16,686 nt of DNA. Source: Nitrospinota bacterium. Lineage in GTDB: Bacteria; JADFOP01; DATKYB01. Location: positions 1 through 16,686 of the forward strand of contig DATKYB010000018.1 of NCBI GenBank assembly GCA_035528715.1, written 5' to 3'. The notes under the pieces are model-generated. The model saw only the letters and a program-made list of their open reading frames with translations, had not been told where the DNA came from and searched no databases. Shown here one piece after another: positions 1-6,747 of this stretch (positions are counted from its first letter, which is position 1; each line of letters begins with the position of its first letter). The position numbers and the translations under genes were made by a program.

Positions 1-1279
1 TCCGAGATTAAGAGCATCTTCAGTGGATTTCACTAAATTAGAGGAACAAAGGGGAGACAGAGAACCTCGACCTTTCTCTTTTTTTACCAAAGAGATACCT
101 CTTCCTCAGATATCATGTTATCTTACTTACACAAACCAAAAGACCCATCAGCTGGTTTTAGACAATTTAGACAGGTCTCCTCTTTATAGTGGGGTGATAA
201 AGGGAGTTGGAGCCAGATATTGTCCTTCTCTAGAAGATAAGGTGGTGCGTTTCTCGGATAAAGATAGACATCAAATAGTCTTAGAACCTGAAGGACTAGA
301 TACAAAAGAGGTTTATGCCAAGGGACTTGGCAACAGTCTTCCTTTGGATATTCAGGTAAAATTGGTTCAGAGTATACCGGGGCTGGAAAATGCGGAGATC
401 ATGAGGCCGGCTTATGCCATTGAATATGATTTTGTGAATCCAACCCAGCTAAACGCAAATCTAGAAACCAAGATAATCAAAGGACTCTTCTTAGCAGGAC
501 AGATAAATGGAACATCAGGATATGAGGAGGCAGCAGCTCAAGGATTATGGGCTGGAATTAATGCTGCTCTCATGGTGAAAAAGAGATCAGTTTTTATATT
601 AGATAGATCAGAAGCATATATTGGCGTTTTAATAGATGACCTGATTACAAAGGGTACCAACGAGCCGTATAGGATGTTTACCTCTAGGGCGGAGTATCGA
701 CTTCTGTTAAGGGAAGATAATGCTGGTCTGAGGTTAACGGAAAAAGGCTACGATTTAGGTTTGATATCAACAGAAGATCATAAAAAGTTTTTAAAGAAGC
801 AAAAAAACATTGCTAGTGAATTGAAAAGACTTAATTGTACGCGAATCCAACCCAGCAAAAAAATCAATTCTATACTATTAAAAGCTGGAACCAGTAAAAT
901 AGAAGAGCCTGTCACTTTAGCCCAACTTTTAAAAAGACCTGAGATTAAATATAGTGATCTTTTAAAAATGGAAGAAAGAAAAGATGAGATTGACCCAGAA
1001 GTGGCAAGACAGGTGGAGATACAGATAAAATATAAAGGGTATATTAATAGGCAACTTGCAGATGTAAAAAATTTTAAAAAGCTAGAAGAAAAAAAGATCC
1101 CTCCTAAAATTGATTATGATAGCATCTCAGGACTTTCAACAGAAGTGAGACAGAAGCTAAAGGAGATAAAGCCTCTTTCCTTGGGTCAGGCATCAAGAAT
1201 ATCTGGGGTTACACCTGCGGCCCTTTCTGTTTTGCTGATATATCTTCAGAAGAAAAAGATGAAGAGTAAACGAAATTAA
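1..1279 (+). CDS. mnmG: tRNA uridine-34 5-carboxymethylaminomethyl synthesis enzyme MnmG (GidA), C-terminal part; 5' end outside window
   Basis: MnmG is the FAD-dependent partner of the GTPase MnmE. Together they modify the wobble uridine (U34) of certain tRNAs in the cytoplasm. The frame is open to the left edge: codons from position 2 read PRLRASSVDFTKLEEQRGD, so the GTG at 23 is internal and not a start. About 425 residues are present; the family is usually about 620-630, so roughly the first 200, including the N-terminal FAD-binding glycine motif, are missing. Visible family signatures are YCPSLEDKVVRF with its conserved cysteine, LEPEGLDT, GQINGTSGYEEAAAQG and SRAEYRLLLREDNA. The helical C-terminal MnmE/tRNA-binding region contains IKYKGYINRQ and ends normally at TAA 1277-1279. 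The usual neighbour rsmG (gidB) does not follow; the next gene is convergent. Identification is near certain. Confidence 0.97.
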   Translation, partial: PRLRASSVDFTKLEEQRGDREPRPFSFFTKEIPLPQISCYLTYTNQKTHQLVLDNLDRSPLYSGVIKGVGARYCPSLEDKVVRFSDKDRHQIVLEPEGLDTKEVYAKGLGNSLPLDIQVKLVQSIPGLENAEIMRPAYAIEYDFVNPTQLNANLETKIIKGLFLAGQINGTSGYEEAAAQGLWAGINAALMVKKRSVFILDRSEAYIGVLIDDLITKGTNEPYRMFTSRAEYRLLLREDNAGLRLTEKGYDLGLISTEDHKKFLKKQKNIASELKRLNCTRIQPSKKINSILLKAGTSKIEEPVTLAQLLKRPEIKYSDLLKMEERKDEIDPEVARQVEIQIKYKGYINRQLADVKNFKKLEEKKIPPKIDYDSISGLSTEVRQKLKEIKPLSLGQASRISGVTPAALSVLLIYLQKKKMKSKRN

Positions 1280-1368
1280 ATCTTTGGATTGTTTTTCGAA
1301 CTTATGAATGATGAAGTATTTATGATATGCTTTTCTATTTTTTAAGATATTTAATTGGGGATTAAACG

Positions 1369-2010
1369 TCAGCGCATCACATCAAGTATCTTATATTTCT
1401 TTTCCTTTAATGTCTTGATAATTCCATCCAGATTATCTGTTTCAATGCGAAAATAATATGCCCTTTTGTTTTTATTCTTTTCTGATGACATCCCAATACT
1501 TATTATTTCCCCTTTATTATCTTCTATAATCTTTGAGACCTCTTCAAAGCCCTTTGGCTTTTTACCGAATATGACATCTATACGTTTGCTGGAGCCAATA
1601 ATGCCCATTATCTCAATAAAAATCTCTAAGATATCCATATGGGTTATTATCCCTACAAGGTTACCATCTTTTACTACTGGTAATGCGCCAAATTTATAGC
1701 GATGGATCAATCTTGCTGCATCTTCAATATCAGTGTCAGGTGTGATCGTGACAGGATCTTTTGTCATAATCTCTTCAATACGGACCTCTTTTGAAAAATA
1801 ATAAAATTCCCTTTCTTTTTCTGAAGATTTCCAAGGAATAAGGGACTGCCGAAGATCCCTGTCAGTAACAATCCCTATCAATTTTTTTCCTTCTACGACA
1901 GGCAAGTGGCGGATGGAGTGCTTTCTCATTACCTTATAAGCTGATTCAATATCTATATCTTTGGTTACTGTGATGAGATTCTTAGTGGTCATTCTTTCTT
2001 TAACTAACAT
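1369..2010 (-). CDS. CBS-CBS-ACT domain regulatory protein (AcuB-like)
   Basis: This 213-residue soluble protein has two CBS repeats: about residues 7-55, with HSIRHLPVVEGKKLIGIVTDRDL, and about 80-130, with IMTKDPVTIT and ALPVVKDGNLVGIITHMDIL. An ACT-like domain follows at about 142-210. CBS pairs bind adenine nucleotides and ACT domains bind amino acids or similar small ligands, so a sensory role is likely; the target is unknown. This domain order is that of AcuB-like proteins, but no acuA or acuC is beside it. I chose ATG 2010 because GAGGTGAT lies just upstream at 4-nt spacing. A longer frame from GTG 2019 would start inside that ribosome site. The gene has its own putative promoter (2051-2079) and ends convergently with mnmG, so it may be independent of the transport cluster. 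Confidence 0.9.
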   Translation of the reverse strand: MLVKERMTTKNLITVTKDIDIESAYKVMRKHSIRHLPVVEGKKLIGIVTDRDLRQSLIPWKSSEKEREFYYFSKEVRIEEIMTKDPVTITPDTDIEDAARLIHRYKFGALPVVKDGNLVGIITHMDILEIFIEIMGIIGSSKRIDVIFGKKPKGFEEVSKIIEDNKGEIISIGMSSEKNKNKRAYYFRIETDNLDGIIKTLKEKKYKILDVMR

Positions 2011-2014
2011 ATAA

Positions 2015-2022
2015 ATCACCTC
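2015..2022 (-). promoter_or_regulatory. Shine-Dalgarno site that fixes the CBS-ACT start
   Basis: On the - strand this reads GAGGTGAT, followed by TTAT and ATG at 2010. It is a strong match to the anti-Shine-Dalgarno sequence. It overlaps the alternative GTG at 2019, which argues against the longer frame. Confidence 0.7.
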
Positions 2023-2050
2023 ATTGAAGATTTTAAATGATAGAGTTTAT

Positions 2051-2079
2051 AAAATATCATAGAAAATATGAATTTTCAA
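2051..2079 (-). promoter_or_regulatory. Putative sigma70 promoter of the CBS-ACT gene
   Basis: On the - strand, TTGAAA (2074-2079) is a -35 candidate with 5 of 6 matches. After a 17-nt spacer comes TATTTT (2051-2056), a -10 candidate with 4 of 6 matches preceded by TGA, i.e. an extended -10. Transcription would start near 2044 and give a leader of about 34 nt containing the ribosome site. AT-rich DNA produces such matches by chance, so confidence is moderate. Confidence 0.45.
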
Positions 2080-2130
2080 TTATTATTTACATTGCCAAGG
2101 AGAATAAGAGCTGTGTTCCTAGAGGAATGA

Positions 2131-3042
2131 TTAGAAGTCTTTAAGGGAGAGGTTATTTATCTTGATATTTCTATATTCCTTTGATGAATAGAGCTTATCA
2201 TTGATATATTCTTCTTTTTTTATAACAATAAATTTACCATCATCTACCCAGTATTTTACCTTGGAGAAATTCTTTTTAGCGAGATTAAAAAGAGATGTAT
2301 ATACTTTAGCATTAATATCTATTGGAATGCCATGCGATTTTAAATTCTGTTTGATCATAAAAGGCTCTCTGTCTTTCTTAAAAGAAAACTCTAATACATA
2401 ACAATCTCTTCCATCTACCTTTTCTTTTTCTGCAAGCCCCAAGGTTCCATTTTCATGTTGCAGATGCATCATTAAGAGGTCTACAGTCCAGTTCATTGTT
2501 AAAAAGCTCCCGCTTTCGTCATAGATAGACCTGGTTATGGAGAAAGCGGAGGAGCCCCTTGGAAGGAACATGAATTTCTTGGGGTCTTTGTCGGGTCTAT
2601 ATTCCAGTATACTTTTGTGCAGTATTGCAGGGAGATAGTCAGATTCGAGCAGAACCATCTTAACAATAAAAGGCTTGAGGAATTTATATCCGTATACCCC
2701 TTTTTTAAATTTTGAGGAAGTGAATGAGTTTTTTTCGCTACTGCTTAACCCATTAAAATCATTTAAAAAGCCGTTATGAGATTCATTTCCATATCGATCA
2801 ATAAGAGAATCATAATTATCTTTTGCCCTATCCATCTTCTCTTTATTAAACCAAGTATATTCACCCTGATAGTTTGTATAGCTATAACTCTCTATTTCCT
2901 TATAGGCATTGATGGTGTTTTTATATATCTTTTCAGCGGTTAAAACAGGAGAGGCTGAGACTTTTTGATACTTTGGGAAAGCAAGTGCACTGCCCTGTAG
3001 GGAAAAAATATATATGAGAAAAAAGCTAATAATTGTCTTCAT
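2131..3042 (-). CDS. Exported DUF1571 / LolA-like protein of unknown function
   Basis: This 303-residue protein begins with a Sec signal peptide: MKTII, a hydrophobic core, and a likely cleavage after SALA at about residue 21. There is no lipobox cysteine, so it should be periplasmic. The rest matches the general DUF1571 pattern: a first conserved region with IYKNTINAYKEIESYSY, a middle segment KPFIVKMVLL, then LAEKEKVDGRDCYVLEF, KVKYWVDD and a terminal YRNIKINNLSLKDF resembling the 'Y-x-D-x-K-x-N-x-x-L-x-x-x-x-F' end of the family. These proteins are related in fold to LolA/LolB lipoprotein carriers, but no function is established. The gene follows the GNAT gene by 49 nt. An excellent promoter there ends almost at the ATG and no ribosome site is visible, so the mRNA may be leaderless. 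The DUF1571 assignment is from memory of the pattern. Confidence 0.75.
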   Translation of the reverse strand: MKTIISFFLIYIFSLQGSALAFPKYQKVSASPVLTAEKIYKNTINAYKEIESYSYTNYQGEYTWFNKEKMDRAKDNYDSLIDRYGNESHNGFLNDFNGLSSSEKNSFTSSKFKKGVYGYKFLKPFIVKMVLLESDYLPAILHKSILEYRPDKDPKKFMFLPRGSSAFSITRSIYDESGSFLTMNWTVDLLMMHLQHENGTLGLAEKEKVDGRDCYVLEFSFKKDREPFMIKQNLKSHGIPIDINAKVYTSLFNLAKKNFSKVKYWVDDGKFIVIKKEEYINDKLYSSKEYRNIKINNLSLKDF

Positions 3043-3050
3043 TATTAAAA

Positions 3051-3079
3051 ATTATAGCAGGAAACCATTAAAAATTCAA
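3051..3079 (-). promoter_or_regulatory. Strong extended -10 promoter of the DUF1571 gene, probably giving a leaderless mRNA
   Basis: On the - strand, TTGAAT (3074-3079) is followed by a 17-nt spacer ending in TGC and then a perfect TATAAT (3051-3056). This is the best sigma70 match in the window. Only TTTTAATA separates TATAAT from the ATG at 3042, so initiation at the usual distance falls within about 3 nt of the start codon. No Shine-Dalgarno sequence is present. Confidence 0.65.
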
Positions 3080-3091
3080 ATTTTTCTTGAT

Positions 3092-3937
3092 TTATCTCTC
3101 TTCGTCAGGTTGAAGATTCAAGAGATAGAAGCTTCTCTTATGAGGAGAGGTTATAAAATCGACAATCGAATATTTATTTTTGTTAATATAGGTATCAAAT
3201 ATCTCTTTTGTGTCGCTTCGCCATTTTGAAAGGATATCTGTATCCTTGAGAATCATGTCTAATCTCTCGGGTATCTCTATCAAGATATCTTGATCCCTCA
3301 TATTGAGGTTATAGTCGATTATGAGAGGCATGCCCTCTTTGCTGAGCGTTACATTGTTTACGATTTTTTCTCTATCAATCTCTGATGTCATTTCTCTCTC
3401 AAGAGAAAAATTTCGGTTAATTCTTGATAATACTCTCTTTGAATCGAGATACCATTCAGCATAGAACCTGTCATTTGAAATACTTCTGTGAGAATTATCA
3501 TCAAGCCTGTCATAGAGACGGGGGTTATACTTTTTTACAATAGCCCCTAATTTTCTAATATAAAAATATCCAAGTTTAGCTTGTAACGGATCAAAGGTCC
3601 ATTCGATTCTATCCATACCTCTTTTCTTTGCATAATCTCTCTGAGCCATCCTGAGCAAGAGACCTATGTTTTTTCCTCTATATTCTTTTAACACAATCAA
3701 CAGCTGTGAACGGAGATATAATCCCTTTTTGTCTTTTGCCAAAAGAGTAAATGAAAAACCCACAAGTTTATCTTTTAAATAGGCTCCAATTATGTGGCCC
3801 CCTGTCTGGGATATGGTAAGTAAGATTTTAGCACTGTAGGGTTCAGGGTATCTCCAAACCCTTCTATGGAGGCTTTCTGTCTCGAGCATCTCCTTATAAG
3901 TGGTAAGGGTTCTGATTTCTATATCTTTTCTTTGCAT
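3092..3937 (-). CDS. GNAT-family N-acyltransferase (COG3375-like)
   Basis: This 281-residue cytoplasmic protein has a GNAT fold in its N-terminal half. GGHIIGAYLKDKLVGFSFTL (46-65) is the beta-strand pair and VLKEYRGKNIGLLLRMAQRD (82-101) the acyl-CoA pyrophosphate loop and helix. IEWTFDPLQAKLGYFYIRKLGAIVKKY (about 111-137) is the most family-specific block. It resembles COG3375 proteins, some of which I recall as N-succinyltransferases linked to N-succinylamino acid racemases; donor and acceptor here are unknown. In the usual R-x-x-G-x-G loop the first Gly is Asn (RGKNIG, residues 87-92). Residues after about 165 form an extra domain without recognisable motifs. It starts 2 nt after the permuted ATP-grasp gene with no good ribosome site, so it is probably translationally coupled. 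Acylation of the product or substrate of the neighbouring ligases is a plausible role, by context only. Confidence 0.82.
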   Translation of the reverse strand: MQRKDIEIRTLTTYKEMLETESLHRRVWRYPEPYSAKILLTISQTGGHIIGAYLKDKLVGFSFTLLAKDKKGLYLRSQLLIVLKEYRGKNIGLLLRMAQRDYAKKRGMDRIEWTFDPLQAKLGYFYIRKLGAIVKKYNPRLYDRLDDNSHRSISNDRFYAEWYLDSKRVLSRINRNFSLEREMTSEIDREKIVNNVTLSKEGMPLIIDYNLNMRDQDILIEIPERLDMILKDTDILSKWRSDTKEIFDTYINKNKYSIVDFITSPHKRSFYLLNLQPDEER

Positions 3938-3939
3938 TT

Positions 3940-5280
3940 TTATTCTTTTCTAACCCTTATAATAGGAAGAGCGCCCCCACCTATAGTATTAATAATGGAT
4001 GAAGAAGAAAATCTCAGAATTCCTCCATGGCAGAGTCCACCAAGGGAAAAGAGGCCCAAATTGATATTCTTTTTTGCAAAAGAGGGTGAGGAAGAAGACG
4101 AAGGAAAAATTTCATGAGGGAGTTTTATCTTTTCCTGAACCACATATCTTGATCTTAAACCTTTTTGAATGGTATTTTCCCATTGGGACTGGTGTGTTTC
4201 GCTTCCGATGAGCACCCCCTCAGCACCAAAAAGATAGCAGGGTTTCAAAACAAATCTTTCTTTATTTTTAGTGATATAATTAAGTAAGTCAAATTTTCTT
4301 CCTTTATATTCTGTTTTACAATCTTTCAATTTTCTGGTCCAGGGGATAACCTCATTTATTATCTTTTTTTCTTTATCGGTAAAGAGAAAATCAAATTTTT
4401 CGTCAGTGAATATAGAGAGGACTCCTTTAAAACTGGATAGAAAGGAATTGAGGGGATTAGCAAAGCATGCCTTTTTATCTTTATAGGCTTTGATCAATCC
4501 CTTTAATTCTTCAGAATTTTTTATTATTTGAGAGGCGGGGACTTTTCTATAAACAATATCGATTTTATGATCTCCAAAGACCAATCTATTTTTTCTATAT
4601 TCTAAATCCCTTGGATTAGCTATGATGGTCGTATAACCCTTTTTTTCAAAATGGTCCTTTATAAAATAAAATTCAGGTCTAGTTTTTATATTATCCCATC
4701 CAATAATAGCGATTGTTGGCCTTTTTTTGGTCCCAAATTGGAGATAGCACTCTAAGAGACTTTTTAAAAGGTGTTCTCGTGTGTCAAAAGAATAAAGTTG
4801 ATAATGATATTTTTTTTTGATTAGCTCAAAAATAGGAAGCTCCAGATATATCTTGGTCATTACATCAGTGTATCCTATTCCTCCAGGACTATCCCCATTG
4901 AATTCAAGAAATTTGATCTCCCCGTTTTTATGATAAAACGCATCTAAGCGGCAGATTATTATTGATCTGGCATAGCCGTTACTAAAACTTATGAAATCTT
5001 TTTCTTCTGGTGCTATGGGAAGGAGCTCTGTGATCTTTCCGGACTCCAAAAAAAAGTTCATCAATTTTTCAGCACAACGAAGAAGGAGGTTTACAATATC
5101 TTTAAGACGATCCATGTCTTTGGATGAGATAAAATAAGGCCTCAGTAATGAAGAGAGGATCATGTCGCCAAATTTGACATTGCTCTTCTTCATATTCTCA
5201 TTGAATTGATCAGAACATTCCTTTGCCAGCATAGGGTCTTTTTTAAGAAGATTATTGTAAACCTTTATCAGTTTCTCCAC
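3940..5280 (-). CDS. Circularly permuted ATP-grasp amide ligase (glutathionylspermidine-synthetase-like fold)
   Basis: This 446-residue protein shows the motif order of circularly permuted ATP-grasp enzymes. The acidic metal/ATP block FLEFNGDSPGG (124-134) comes first, with RLDAF (111-115) before it. IDIVYRKV (240-247) follows, then the phosphate-clamping strand RFVLKPCYLFGAEGVLIG (342-359), the hinge YVVQEKI (379-385) and a terminal block LGLFSLGGLCHGGILRFS...NTIGGGALP. Relatives join carboxylates to amines using ATP; glutathionylspermidine synthetase is the best-known member. No amidase domain is fused. A serine-rich loop (394-400, SSSSS) precedes the last block. The start is GTG at 5280 behind AGGGG at 8-nt spacing. 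It lies 64 nt after another ATP-grasp gene and 2 nt before the GNAT gene, suggesting consecutive steps. The exact substrate cannot be read from sequence. Confidence 0.85.
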   Translation of the reverse strand: MEKLIKVYNNLLKKDPMLAKECSDQFNENMKKSNVKFGDMILSSLLRPYFISSKDMDRLKDIVNLLLRCAEKLMNFFLESGKITELLPIAPEEKDFISFSNGYARSIIICRLDAFYHKNGEIKFLEFNGDSPGGIGYTDVMTKIYLELPIFELIKKKYHYQLYSFDTREHLLKSLLECYLQFGTKKRPTIAIIGWDNIKTRPEFYFIKDHFEKKGYTTIIANPRDLEYRKNRLVFGDHKIDIVYRKVPASQIIKNSEELKGLIKAYKDKKACFANPLNSFLSSFKGVLSIFTDEKFDFLFTDKEKKIINEVIPWTRKLKDCKTEYKGRKFDLLNYITKNKERFVLKPCYLFGAEGVLIGSETHQSQWENTIQKGLRSRYVVQEKIKLPHEIFPSSSSSPSFAKKNINLGLFSLGGLCHGGILRFSSSSIINTIGGGALPIIRVRKE

Positions 5281-5311
5281 TCTAAAGACCCCTTTTTTTA
5301 TAAATTATTGC

Positions 5312-5344
5312 TTTTCTATTGGAAAATAGATTACTATTAGTAAT
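5312..5344. repeat. Two small inverted repeats in the gap between the ATP-grasp genes
   Basis: ATTACT-ATT-AGTAAT (5330-5344) is a perfect 6-bp-arm dyad directly after the stop of the 5345-6724 gene. Beside it TCTATT-ggaa-AATAGA (5315-5330) forms another 6-bp AT-only stem. Neither is followed by a clean T-run on the - strand, so they are not convincing terminators. They could be RNA processing or stability elements. Confidence 0.35.
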
Positions 5345-6724
5345 TCAACATGGTTTTACTGTGTCCCAGACCATTTTTTCTCCTGTTCTAAGATTTCTTA
5401 AAACAGATTCATGGTCTTTAGCCACCGTAACAACCCTTCCTAGATATCCCCTGTCAACAATTGTACCTGCACCTACATGTTCCATAACAGAAATTCTTTT
5501 TTTTCTCTCCTTAGGTAAATAATCGAGATTTTTAAACAAATCCTCTTCTTGCGGAAGACTTTTTATATCCTTTACCACTATTTTATTTTGAAGGGTTTTA
5601 ACATAAGATATTCCCCACGAAATACCCTTGGTTTTTTGAGATATTTTTTCTACATCAATTCCAAAAGTGCCTTGTGTTACAGCTCTAAACTCAAGTTCTG
5701 GTATTGTAGGAAAGGACGGTAAAAGGCTTTTTATATAGAGGGAATTTTCTAAAGTTGAGGCTACCTTTCTTGCATTAATTTCCACGAAATAGATTTGGTT
5801 AGTTGGGGTGACGATAAAGTCGCAGCCAAAAATACCTTTATAGCCATCTGCTCCCATTATTGAACCTATTTGAAGCGTATATTCTTTTAGCCTGTTAATA
5901 ACCTCTTTATCTAAAAGGGATGGGAAGACAGAACCTTTATATTTTGGTCCATCCATTATCTGATCGACTACAGAGGCTATAAAGACCTCCTCTTTATTAG
6001 CAATAACCCCCAAAACTGCTGGAGATTTTGAATTTGGAATAAGCTCTGATATCAAAAAGGGACCCGGGGTATTAGAAAATTTATTTAATATATCACTTTC
6101 AGATTGTGCAAAGAGACTGTTACTGCCACCCATTCCGTATTCTCCGGCAATATAAGCCCCCTCTTTCCAATATCTCTTTTTCTCACGGAAAATATATGAG
6201 AGTTCATCTATATTTTTAGCTATCTCAGAATCCAGAACAGGCAAACCATGGTTTTTTGCCAGTTTATATTGGTTTGTTTTGCTATTGTATTTTTTTACTA
6301 ATTCCTTTTTAGGACCGATAATGAAGATATCTTTATTATTATCAAGGGTAAATTCTTCTTCGTTTTGGTACATATTGACATAGATAATTTTTTGGTTTTT
6401 TAAGATGTTGGAAAAGAGCTCTTGGATGAACCTGCTGTTTGAGACCAATTTACAAAAATTGCTTTCTTTTATTGGGTATTTGTGAATATGTCCATTATTA
6501 GAGGATAGTTCTTTTGACCTATCGTTTAATATAATGACATTATCCATCGGATAATATTTGTGAAAATCAGGCATAATAGCAATGATCTCAACATTTCTTT
6601 TATAGAAATCGACCAGAGGTTTTATGAGGAATTTATTAAGGCCCCATGTTTTAATTTTTCCTATATATATAAGATAAGCAGAGTTACAATTTAAATTCAG
6701 GTTTTTATATACTATATTTTCCAT
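5345..6724 (-). CDS. ATP-grasp carboxylate-amine ligase-like protein
   Basis: This 459-residue protein is an ATP-grasp enzyme of the ordinary, non-permuted order. An N-terminal Rossmann-like domain (about 1-135) ends in IFIIGPKKELVKKYNSKTNQ (133-152), where ATP-grasp proteins select the lid. AYIAGEYGMGGSNSLFAQ (190-207) is the Gly-rich loop, GPFLISELIP (221-230) the adenine hinge, and GIFGCDFIV (297-305) plus IYFVEINARK (311-320) supply the Mg-ATP carboxylates and Asn/Arg. After about 410 the segment VGAGTIVDRGYLGRVVTVAKDHESVL resembles the C-terminal cap of biotin carboxylase-type enzymes. I chose ATG 6724, 23 nt after the ATPase stop. A TTG at 6766 would overlap the preceding gene and lacks a ribosome site. 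It is the last step after the importer genes and is probably co-transcribed with them. Substrate unknown. Confidence 0.82.
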   Translation of the reverse strand: MENIVYKNLNLNCNSAYLIYIGKIKTWGLNKFLIKPLVDFYKRNVEIIAIMPDFHKYYPMDNVIILNDRSKELSSNNGHIHKYPIKESNFCKLVSNSRFIQELFSNILKNQKIIYVNMYQNEEEFTLDNNKDIFIIGPKKELVKKYNSKTNQYKLAKNHGLPVLDSEIAKNIDELSYIFREKKRYWKEGAYIAGEYGMGGSNSLFAQSESDILNKFSNTPGPFLISELIPNSKSPAVLGVIANKEEVFIASVVDQIMDGPKYKGSVFPSLLDKEVINRLKEYTLQIGSIMGADGYKGIFGCDFIVTPTNQIYFVEINARKVASTLENSLYIKSLLPSFPTIPELEFRAVTQGTFGIDVEKISQKTKGISWGISYVKTLQNKIVVKDIKSLPQEEDLFKNLDYLPKERKKRISVMEHVGAGTIVDRGYLGRVVTVAKDHESVLRNLRTGEKMVWDTVKPC

Positions 6725-6747
6725 GATCTTCGTTTTTTTGGAGGGCT

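Noticed and set aside
1350-1366. Possible bidirectional terminator TTTAAT-TGGGG-ATTAAA
   Set aside because: The 6-bp stem is all A-T and no T-run follows on either strand, so it is too weak to call.
1466-1699. Open frames on the strand opposite the genes, such as + strand 1466-1699, 11987-12331 and 15754-16128
   Set aside because: They lie entirely inside well-identified genes, have no recognisable motifs or ribosome sites, and are antisense shadows.
2011-2019. Longer CBS-ACT reading frame starting at GTG 2019
   Set aside because: The GTG lies within the GAGGTGAT ribosome site that serves ATG 2010, and nothing suitable lies upstream of it.
5288-5320. Promoter TTTCCA-17-TATAAA before the permuted ATP-grasp gene
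   Set aside because: The predicted start would fall on the ribosome site AGGGG itself, so the match is probably accidental.
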